A program made the translations under genes and the position numbers. The notes below the pieces were generated by a model. The model searched no databases and was not told the origin of the DNA. It saw nothing but the letters and a program-made list of their open reading frames with translations. This document shows, one piece after another, positions 1-12,000 of a stretch of DNA of 64,000 bases (the stretch's first letter is position 1; each line of letters opens with the position of its first letter). The DNA is from Schistosoma mansoni (Eukaryota > Platyhelminthes > Trematoda > Strigeidida > Schistosomatidae): contig NW_017386000.1 of the NCBI RefSeq assembly GCF_000237925.1, forward strand, positions 248,001-312,000. The letters are read 5' to 3'.

Positions 1-11
1 TTTATTTGTAG

Positions 12-80
12 GGATTAGGATTATATATAATCAGCCACAACATGCGATTTTAAGTGACCATAGAAATATTCCCCAAGAAG
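12..80 (+). CDS. Putative upstream exon of the zinc-finger gene
   Basis: A TTTGTAG acceptor precedes the exon and a strong GTAAGT donor starts at 81. Read in phase 1 it is open for 22 whole codons (I-R-I-I-Y-N-Q-P...), and the 69 bp length keeps the phase of all the other exons. It encodes no finger. Membership of this gene is inferred only from strand, phase and good splice sites; it lies 9.5 kb upstream of the next exon. Confidence 0.45.
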
Positions 81-3000
81 GTAAGTACGTATTTGCACCC
101 TTTACTTTATCATAAGTTTCCTACTGTTAGAAATTAGGTTGTTTATTTTTTCATGTTATTTGGGAAATAAAAAATTAGTTGAATAGTCGATAGATTCCAA
201 ACAATCTAACATTTATGTTCCTCATTCTGGACACCTAGAAAGATAGTATTCTGTCTGTAAAAATCATCTATAAATTATTTAATACTACATTCACTTAGTC
301 TGTGTTTTTTAAGCTGTGTTCGCTATGAATAGCCTGTCACTTTTTATAAGTCTCCAAAACCTCTCACTCAGTCGGTTGTGTTCGAAATCCCTAAGTTGTT
401 TAATATGTGATTTAGTTGAATTACTGCTCTTAAAACTTTTCTCAACTACACCAATCAAGGCTAAGTGCGGTTTCAGAGAGATCTTTGCTCTAAATAGTTA
501 GTCTACATATAACCCTGATTTTTTTGTGCATTCCGAGTTTTCTAAATACTGAGGTCAGTCAGTCATAAGCAGCGTAGAACCTGGAGTATATATGGATCAG
601 CCTAGGCTATCACGCTACTCTAGCATAGTAAGATGTAATTGTCAAGATATCTCAGGGTAGTAAAAGTGATAGTATAGACATATATAACTTCCAAGGTAAG
701 TGAAATAGTCGAAGCACTTAATATCGAAAATGCGTTACATATATCGAAAGTGCTAAACAATAGTTTTCAGTCAACCTTTCACTTATAGTTGGCTCTTATT
801 TGATAAATGGAACTAGTATATTATTTATTTGAACACAAACATTGGTACAGAGGGGCACCGAATACATATGCACCACACAAGCCACATGATTTGTGAGTAT
901 GCTGTGATACTACCCTGGTGCCCAAACCGAAACAGGTGGTTTTCTTAGGGGGCCACACCCGGGACCTTCAACCTAAAGTTCTGACCCACAAGGCAGTGGA
1001 GCAATGTCAGGAGATGCAGTCCCATGGTAGCCGGTGACTAAGAATAGGTTCATAAGCCATTTGTTACCTCAGGATTCTGGAGCCCATGTGCATAATTGGT
1101 TTGAAATAAGGGTTTTCCAACTCCACTAGATGGACTTTCCGTATCCACCAACCCGGTTGAAACACAGGACATTCGCTTTGCTTCCTCTCAATTTCGTAAA
1201 CAACACCCCCACCGTGAGAAGGCAGTGAGCAGGACTTCTCTGGCAGTGGCTGTATACACGTGGCCATGTGGAAGCATTTTAAGAGGGAGAGTGAACTCTC
1301 TCCACCCTCGGACGTACCAGGGCATTTGGGGGCAGTAAGTGTTATAATCTGGAAAGTTTGGTAAGGTACAATCTACTGGCAGATGCCTTGGTACATAGGA
1401 AGAACTGTAGGAAATCGAACGTGGATTAGGAAATGCTTTAAGTAAAAATACAGTCGTTTAGTAGGAATGAGCTCGAATTGCTTTATTCTCTACTTTCTAC
1501 GTTCAGAGTCAATGGAACTATATCAGGACTGGCATTTATTCAGACCCCGATGGTTATTTACTAATGATTTAATCTACTGTAACATGTATGCCGACTTAGG
1601 CCAATGCATCATTATATCTGGCTCTACGTCATTACCGTCTGGCGCTGAGTTCAGCTCAGTATCCTTTCAATATCATTCTCAGATACGATATTATAAACTA
1701 AAAAAGTTCGTAAGGTCATTTAATCGCTTCAGTAATAAGTGACTCAACGTGGAAGTTCATCAGTAAAATAAGTAAAATGCTTCCAAGCAACTGGAGTCCT
1801 TCTTAAACGATACCCCAGCGTCGCTTAAATGTCATCAACACCCGTTAAAAGTAATGAACTAAGTTTTAATAGTGGGACATAATAAAAAAAACATTCCGCG
1901 CCCATGAGTATTTGACCTTCCAAGTGTAAAACTCGGATGTGGTCGTCGTACACGGTATACCGCAAGCTTCATTGTGTTTGTCCCAGAAGTCACTATATGC
2001 GGTACAAGCAACTGAGAATTGCCAGTTGCTCATCAATATTCGAGTCCACATTGCCTCCGGAATGTTCGCCTATCATTGACTCTTTCACACCAACTTCGAC
2101 TTTTACTACCCATAGAGTTAAGGCTAAATACTAAAGTTTACTCAACAATACCTATTTTATCTTAAAACGATTTCATGTTTCTCACTTCACATGGCTAATG
2201 CTGTTCAATAGCTCTCTTAATCTCACAGGCTTAAGTATAGGATTATTTTCGAAAGAAGCATGTCTTTATTTATAGTCTGTGGCGAGACTGTAATTTGTGG
2301 ACGAACCAATCCGATACAAGATAACAAGCCTTGGATTTTGGTGCAAAATTCATTCATTCATGTGGCTAAGTAGCGTTTTGGCGTTTTAGATTATGTTAGT
2401 TCGTGATGAAAAACCTAAATATAATGCCTAAACCTTACCGTCAACTTTAAATCATTATTCTGATTCCTCACTGGTTTATAATCATCATTTAGACCTACCT
2501 CAGTCAGTCAGCAACAACGTAGGACCAGGCACATATATGCATCGGTCCAAGTTGCCATACCTCGTTAGCACAACAAGATGAACACCGGATTCATAGAAGT
2601 AATTAAGTGGTGGTAGTATATAAAGAAAGGTTGTATATAAGGATGTAGTATAGGAAGGAAAAAAAGTTATGAAGCAATTTTAATCTCAAGGTTTAAGGGA
2701 ACATAAAGAGTGTATACACCTACGCCATTGTGATCGATTCTGAGCCATGTCACCCAGACCTACCTAGTAGACGGACATTCTCAAGGTCACTTTAGCGTCG
2801 CTCAAAAGTTGTCCATACATCGTAGTCTCACCCGGAAACCCAAACATTTGAATTTACCTGTTTCTCAAAATCCCCTCTACTCTCAAGTTTTTAAGGTAAA
2901 CCAAACAAAAAAACATTTAGAGATGTTTAAGAGATTATGTCGTAGTAAAATAAATGGTAGGAACTTTTATCTACACCCATTCTCAAATAATATCGGTCTC

Positions 3001-6000
3001 AATAAAGACGTCATTGCAAATCATCTAAAAGTCTGCCGTACATATTTACCAGCTAAAATTGTCATACCACGTCATTATGACTTAATGAGATAACAAGATA
3101 AATAATGAAGTAGAAATAACAACAGCACCAATGGTAATGGGAGAGACTAAACATTGAAGAAAATGGTCAACAATGTGTCTATTATATTCGAACGAACAAT
3201 AAATGATTATTAACTGTTAGTTATTTATGGACTATTATTACATATATTCTTATTGGATAATTATTCAGTACCTAATATATATATATATATATATATATAC
3301 TTTTTATTATAAGCTTTCATTTGACTTATCGGCTACAATTGCACGATTTACTATTCTCAAGTTATTCTTAGTCTATTAGTTAGTCTCTCACACGGCCACT
3401 TTTAGATTGATCTTATATAATTATCATTTCTCACTTTATAGTGTGATGTGGTCTGGTCTACTTGTATATGAACCACGTATGTCTGAAATGTACGACTAAT
3501 ACAGTGGAGGCTGAGATTGTGTTCCGGACTCAACGAGCGGGGCTGGGCGAAAAGTTACTACGTGGGGGGGATCAATAAGGATTCAGAGTTGACGCAAGAC
3601 TGCTTGTGCTGGTTGATGTTTTATTGGTTTAGCATAAAAACAAGGTCACATAAGTCGGTCTTCTGGTTGGCGGTTTTGTCACGTGATAATTGACAGTCAA
3701 AAGTCATAACTGTGTCTATAAAGGGATATTGAAACTCAAGACCAATGGAAGGTCAGAAAGTAAATGCATCTGTGTCACTGACCAATGCTGAACTATTGCA
3801 CCCAAAATATTCAACTACTGAGCTCAGCAAATTAACAATAATCGTGGATTTTGAAAGACGACCATAGCGATATGGATTGTACTATCACCTCAGGCATTGT
3901 TACAGTCTCGATGTTTAGTAAGGGAGAGTTATCTCATCTCACCATTCCTATTCAGCTTTGCTATCGATAAAATTCTGAGAACAGATTTGAATGAAGTAAA
4001 TAATTATGGTGTGGATCTGTCTCTTGTGAAAAGACTTCAATCTTCAGTACGCGGACATTTTACTATTCGATAACGTACAAGTTGTTTAATTCGTACTTAA
4101 TCAGTTGGTAATTAATGTCCGTAGGTATGGCACGTACTCCAAGACTATCAGGGGTCTATGCTTAAATCCACTGTTTATGGTAAACTTTTGTGTGTATCCT
4201 GGCTAGTTATGTGATTGTTGAGGGTGACTTGGCAGACCAGATCAACTTATCTATAGTGAGAGACAGATTGACTTATGTCAAAGACATTTCTAACTCTGTT
4301 GTGATGATAGTCTGGGTGTACAAGCTCCGGTTTACTACGCATCTGTGAGGGTAATTCTACTCTACGCTTGTAAGCCTGGCACCTAGCTGAGGATATTCGG
4401 CAATTCTCTATGTTTAATCATCATCTCCAAGGGTTTGCCCGCATTCGATAACAACATCATGTTCGTATTTCTGTGGTCTATCAATGTATATGTAGGCTCA
4501 GTGACGATTATTTGATTGGTGTATTAAAAAATTGACTTTCGTGGCTTGGATATCTTACGAATATCACCCTGGCGACCTCCATATTGTCGACTCTGAAATT
4601 TCGTAGAATAGGTGGAAAAGTGGTCAGTTTATGGCACTGTGTCGTAGTATGAAAGGTAACTATGCGACTAACATCTTTCAGTTCATTACAATTGTAAAAC
4701 TCAATGGATTCAGACGCTTATTTATTTATTTAAACATAAATATTGGTACAAGGGGGCACCAGATATATATGCGCCACACGATTCAGACGCTACCAAATAT
4801 AGTTCAGATTAGGAGCTAGTGGCGATCTTGCTGTAATTTATTATTACACGCTTCATAAAGTGAAATAATCTTTCTTAACTGGAAGGAGTTTTTTTGGGTG
4901 TGTTTTTGATTGCACTCTCAAAAAGACATTTCTGTTCATTTATCTACTAACTATACTATTCTTCCTATTATTTTTCACGATGTTACTGGTTCTTTCGTAT
5001 GGCGCATTTTTTTGGTGCTCCATTATAACGGAATTTATGTGCTGAGGTAAATACTTTTTCACCAGATGGTCAGTCAGTCAGCTACGACGTAGGACCCGAC
5101 CGTAGCTGCTACCTTGACGTGGTGGTCGGGCTTGTCTATATTGACGACCCAATTGAGCTATCTTGGCTGGAACATATGTTCCTGTAGGTTCTACCATGCC
5201 AGCCATGTCAATTGGAGAACGGTTAGACTAAAAGCAGCAACTCAAGGTCTTAGGGAGAAGTCGTACTGCTAACTGTAGAGGGGTGTGACAGCAGTAAGGT
5301 GTCTCCCTCAGACGTTCTGGAGTACATGCTTAGATTCGGATCATGCTCTAGTGAGAACGCTTATTTGTCTGGGTCTTACTGGACGTAGGAAAGACACTGC
5401 AAGAAAACCTTTTAGGGTTCTAGTTAATGATAGCCAAGCGAAGAATATATTTCAGGAACAACTAGAAAAGCAGTTAGGCAGCCATGTAAGTTGTGCCCAC
5501 CCCGAGGCAGCGTGAGATGACATCCGAAAAGCTGTGGAAACAGCAGTGATATCTGCTAGTACGGTAAACCATAAGGTTAGGGAGAAACAAGGGATCTGGA
5601 CAGCATCTACCGCACTGATAGATGCTCGAAAACTCATCTTACCTGACTCTGAACATAACGAAGAGCGGAGTCAACTTAAGCGCAGGCTAACAACAAGCCT
5701 ACGCAATGATCGTGAACAGTGGTGGGTAGCGAAGGCAAGAGAGATGGTAAAGGCAGCGGCAATAGGTAACAGCAGACAACTATTCAGACTTGTTAAAGAA
5801 ACCGGTATTAGGAACCCAACTATCAGCGAAACTATCTCAAATAAAGATGGACATATCATTCATTCTCAATCCAAGAGATCGGATCGATGGGCAGAACACT
5901 TTAGGGATCAGTTCAACTGGCCTTCAGCCACACTTCAGTTACCCCGCGATCCCCAGTCGTTCTGAATGGCAAATTGATGTAAGTCCTCCAACTCTCTACG

Positions 6001-9000
6001 AGGTTCAAAAAGCTATAGGAAATCTGAAGCGAGGGAGAGCAGCAGGCCCTGACAGGTTTACTCCTGAGATTTTTAAGGATGGTGGTCCATTACTAGCAGC
6101 GAAATTGACTGAGGTCTCAGGTAGAATCTGGGGACTGGACGTAATTCCATCTAACTGGTCCTAATCACTGATTGTGCCAGTCTATAAGAAAGGACAAAAG
6201 TCCTCCTGTGACAATCACAGAGGAATCAGTTTGACTAATATAGTGTCTAAAATATTAGCTTCGATAATACTTCGACGCCTAACCAGACTAGATAAAACCA
6301 GGCTAGTTTTCGACCAGAACGTGGTTGCATAGACCAGATACTCACTCTACGTCAGGTCCTAGAACATAGACATACATTCAGACGTCCCACATTAATAGTA
6401 TTTCTTGACCTTAAGGCGGTATTTGACTCCGTTGATCGTGAGGTTCTATGACAGTGTTTATAACTGAAGGGAGTACCAGAGAAGTACATTAACCTCATAA
6501 AGGCTCTCTACTCGAACACGACTGTTCGAGTTAGGGCCTATTGCGAACTGTCATCAGAATCGATTACCTCAAGTGGTGTTCGTCAGGGCTGTCCACTCTC
6601 TCCATTCTTGTCTAACTGTGTCGTTGACATGCTTTTAGAGATAACACTTTCATCATCTAAATCTCCAGGAGTTGAATTTTTACTGGGAGATTCACTTGAC
6701 TTAGAATATGCCGATGGCATAGTTCTATTTAGTGAAGACGCTGAAAAAATGCAGTCTTCTGACCACTACAAGCAGTTATGCAGGCATGTTCGAGATGCGA
6801 TTCTCCCACTCAAAGTGCAAAATGTTACTTCAGGATTGGGTTGAATCGGCACCTGAACTAATGATAGGGAGTGAAGTGGTTGAGCGTGTTGACCGCTCCA
6901 CTTGGGATTCTTAACAGCCCTTGTGTGCGACGAAATCTCAGCACGCATACAGAAGGCTTGTCTAGCTTTCACCATATTGTGTCATTTATGGCGTAGGCGA
7001 GATATCCGTCTACCAACCAAAGGACGGGTTTACTGTGCAGCAGTTCGTTCCGTCCTACTTTATGGCAGTGAAACATGGCAGGTAAGAGTAGAGGATATTC
7101 TTAGGCTACTAGTATTTGATCATAGGTGTCTTCGAAGCAATGCTCGTATATCCTGGGACCACCGTGTAGGTAATGCAGTTGTTAGGAAACGGGTACTAGG
7201 TAAGGATGGCAAATTGATTGATGAGGTAGTGAAACTTCATCATTTGAGATGGCTGGGACACGTGTTACGTTTGCCCAACCAACGACTGCCCTGACGTACA
7301 ATGTTTTATGGCATAGGAATAGGTTGGAAGAAAGCTAGGGGTGGCCAGACCAAAACGTGGCACGAATCCATGAAGTCACTGACAAGTGGACTGAACTATG
7401 TTGGTAGGTGTAGACTACTCGGTTGGTTCATAGAAAGAAAGATATAAAGTAATTTTAACCTCATAGTTTAAGGGAAAACAGGGAGTGTATACACATGGCT
7501 GAGAATAGAAGTTAGTAACTTCAAGCACTGATGCCACGTTTTAGTTTGGCCGCCCCTAACTTTCTTCTAGCCATCCCCAGCACTAGTTAGCATTGCGCAT
7601 CGGGGCAAATGGTGTTCAGGCATACGTAACACGTCACCCAACCATCTCAGTCGATGAAGTTTTTCAACCACATCAACTGATTTACCATCATTCCCTAACA
7701 CCCTGTATCTAACCTTACTATTACTTACCCAGTGATCCCAGAAGATGCGAGCAATATTTCTAATATATCTGTAATCAAATACTAGTAACTTACGAGTATC
7801 TTCTACTCCTAATGATCACGTTTCACAGCCGTAAAGTGGAACAGAGCAAACTGTTGCTCAGTATACTCGTCCCTTAATTGATAGACAGATATCTCGCCTT
7901 TGTCATAGGTGTTGTAAGTTGGCAGAAGTCAAGTGAGCTTTCTGAATCCTCACAGCGATTTCGTGAGACACCAACCTATTTGGGCTGACCAGACTTCCAA
8001 GATAAGTGTGGTTGTCGACGCGTCCGACTACTTCACTCCCTATCCTTAGTTCAGCTGCTGACGCAGACCAGTCCTGGAGTAACAATTTACATTTGGATGG
8101 GGAGAAGCGCATTCCAAACATCCTTGCATTGTTACTCAGTGCTATCAAAAGACTCTGTATTTTGTCAGCATCTTCACCAAACAGGACTATGTCATCTGCG
8201 TATTCTAAGTAGGAGATCAATGCCTGAAAATTCAGTCGACGAGAGCGATATTTCCAGCAGTAGGTCTATGATGCAGTTGAACAAAAATGGAGATAATTAA
8301 CAGCCTTGTTGGATACCACGTGAGGTTGTAAAATCAGGTGGACAGTTCGCCATAAGCTCTGACTCGACTGGTAGTGTTCAAGTAAAGAACCTTCTCAAGG
8401 TTTATGTACTTCTGAGGTGCACCTTTAAATGACAGACACTGCCACAGAACCTAAACGGAGGGGGTATTTCGTCGGCTCTCGGTTTTGGCGAGGTGAGATC
8501 AGGTGAATGACCACACTAGGACCCCGTATGCGCGTTTCGGAGACACAACATACATCAGTGGTACGAGATTCTAGCGTTTTAGCCAAGGAGACCCGCTGGC
8601 CGATTCGATACTGGGTGCGTACGTTGAAGGCTCCAATGTGTAGTTTGGAGCAAGGTTTCAGTAGATCTAGGACAGTGTTTCGCGCACTAGTATCGTTGGC
8701 CATGGTGACACTTGAGGAGGAAGTTAAAAGAGGAAGTTTAGAGTTGAGAATCGAGGTAGGAGGAATAATAGAAATTGAATACAGTGATCTTGAGTGCTGT
8801 TAGAGGTATAAGGGCGGTTATCACTTCCCGATTGCCCACACCATGGAAGAGTTCTTCTAGAGGTACCTGGAAAAAATTGGATTAGAAGTGATCTTAGTGA
8901 TCTGAGAGCGTGACCACAGTGCCCAATGGATAACTGCTTGAGATCGATCACACTCGACCTTTTTGTGGGTAATTTTTGTGTTAGCTCGGTACTTGTTGGG

Positions 9001-12000
9001 ACCTTGCAGCCGGAGACGGATATCCGTGGCATAAGGCGAGGTGTGCATTTCTGGGTTCGACCTTTTCTAAACCCACCCCTTCTTGTGGGAAGGCATCATT
9101 GTCGTTATGCTGGTTGTCTGAAAGAAACACGTTACTGCCGTCTCTCGTCTGTGCAGTTAGCAGTACGACTTCGCCTTCGGACCTTTGGTTTGCTGCTTTT
9201 AGTCTTACCGCTCTTCAACCGACCTGTCTGGCATGGTAGGACTTTGAGGAACGATTGTTCCAGCCAGTATAGCTCGATTAGTTCCTTACGATAGGCAAGC
9301 CCGACCACCACGTCAAAGTAACAGCAACGATCAGGTTTCCATCCAATAAATCGAATGTGGTAGTTATACGCCGCTTTACTCATAAGATGTATTATGGTTT
9401 AATCATGCGAAATAATTGCTTGATTCCGATTTTCGTTTATAAACACACCGACCTGAATATTTTTATCTTCTGTTCATAATATTATCTGCTCATTAGTTTT
9501 CAAAACATACTGTATTGGTGTGTTACTTACCACCATATCTCATACCACACTTTTATGTTCTCTTATAGACATAAAATTTTTCTGCAACTCATCTCAGACG
9601 CTTTTCCCACAACACACAGTTCTGAGTGAACGCAAATTTGGCAAAGACTACGGTGAGTGAGTAATATCTTAATTATTTTATCGCTGGGATGTCAATCGTA
9701 TGACATATTCTTACAGATTTATTCGCTGATTTATCATAAATAATAAAGTTATCGTTAAGGAGTGGAAAAATATATTGTTAAGCGATCATTTAGATAGGAT
9801 ACTTCGTTTGTTGGTTTAGAGACCAATTAGGCAAGTTAAAAAATTTCTATACCAATTCGTTGGTTTAAGTTTCTCTAGCTTCTAACAAGACAACCTGAGA
9901 GAATTCGACCAAATACAAATACTCAAAAAAGTAACTTGACGGGATGAAATAAAATTTTTTGGAAACTATCTTCAACTCTTTCAAAGTATGATAGATACAT
10001 CTACCCAATTGAGATTGATTTCTACTCTTACTACATCCTTTCAAAGGAGTGGTTTACACCAATTGACACTTCACATAATTCCTAACATAGATCATAAACC
10101 GTTATCATTTGTTGACCTCACTCCTCATTCGCAGGCCTCTTAATTCTACGGTATGTTGCAACCATGTCAGTTTGTGTAGTTTTACGAACATCTCATCCAA
10201 GCTATTTCAAAGTGAAGTATGTTTACTTTGATGATATTATTTACTTATTGCTTATTCAATTACCTTGAAGTTTTAGTTCAGTTATTCATGAATGTATCTT
10301 TCAAAAAATTCAAGTACAAATGACCATCAACAATACCTAACTTCCTATAGAGATGACTGCTTAATTGATATATGAACAAATATATTTCCCGAAATGATAT
10401 CACGTTACATATCCTTTGTATCACTCGTATTTTATGATTTAGCTGTTATTTATTAAGTTGTTTATCTTGGTTACATTAATTCATTGCAGGAAAGATATTT
10501 AAATGTTCTTCTTGTGACCGAACTTTCACCTCCAGATCAGGGTTATGGTACCATGTACAACTTGTTCACGAAGGTACATTCTTTCAGATTTTTTCATGAG
10601 TATAAAATAAGTTACGTAATAATTATATAATGACATCGATTATAAACTTTGATTAGTATTAATCCTTCTCTTCCAATAATTGTTAGTTTATAATCGATGT
10701 CATTATATAATTATTACGTAACGTATCTACTCCATGAGTGTTATTTAGTTATTGTAAATCATATATATATAAAATAAGTGTCCTGGAAAGTAGATATAGT
10801 TTTACATTTTTCGATAAACCCTTATGTGTTCCGCTAATGAAGTGAATGTTATTTGTGGAGGGAAAATATAAACTGATTAACATGATGATTCCCTGTTAAC
10901 GTATTCTTTGAAGGAATACTGCAAGCTAACTTTTGAAATTTCATAGTATATTTAATATGCATATGCTTTTGCGTTCCATCTCAGGCTAGTTTTTTCTGTT
11001 TATGCAAAAAGCAAACACTGATTAAAGGAAAGTAGAGTCAGTTATTATTCCTTTGACATCTCCAATCTATTTTCAAATCAATTTCACTTATAGTTCATCA
11101 CGTAGTTAACTTGAACAACACAATTTTCTCCTGTCCATCTGTTATGATTTCTATTACGACCCAGCTACTCTTATTGCTTAGTATTCTTGGGCATTACTTC
11201 ACTCGACAAGTCCCCAAATCAGAACACGGTTGAACAGGAACGTAATTATATTCCAAATAACAAGGGTGGAAGTAAGAATCACAATAAGAAAAACTTCAGG
11301 ATATTTATAATTTTTACATATGAAGATTCTAGTCTTCTCCATGCATCCTCTAGTGCTGACTGGTTAAGACATAGCCACTCAGCGCGCCCTAACAGAAACC
11401 TGTACGGAACGTGCTTTAGTCCAATCTATATCCCGTTAACACCACCCTTTTGAGCGAATTCGTCGGATCTGGTGTTAGGGTTCACCTGCAACCGCGTGAC
11501 TGATCTGTGCTTTCGATTTGTCCATCGTCTATGCTATGAAGAAGTGGTATCACTCTTTGCTTGCGTAGAGACCAGTCTATCTGTTTCAGGGGTTTTGATT
11601 TCAAAGGTGTACAGCAGAATATCAAGAGGTATTTTATGTTGGGTCTCGTTGCTGGGTATCGAAGTTGCTTTCAGTTCGTTAGCATGACTCACCCAAACTC
11701 TTGAGCCAACTGACACCTCGTAAAACACACTTCCTTCCTTTTGCACGATACGACCAACTATCCATATATAATGTTTGAAGTGATTCTGTGGACGCTCTTA
11801 CGATCTAAAATAGCTCATTTAATGTTGTGGATAAAACAATTAAGACTATAATAGATTTGGTCAGATACGGTTTAATGCACCAATTCGTGTTGCTAGAAAT
11901 TTCCATAAAAAATTATTAATAAAATATCAATGGACTTTATCGAAATTCACAATATATCAGTCTAATTGGTCTTTATTTATTCGATTTGATTAAACAATCA

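Noticed and set aside
2809-3093. Coding exon or gene of 94 residues
   Set aside because: No domain recognised, and the phase-1 reading from nearby acceptors meets stops; kept only as an unassigned stretch.
11187-11453. Zinc-finger gene exon with an 88-codon frame
   Set aside because: It abuts a gypsy-like fragment on the other strand and has no fitting splice sites.
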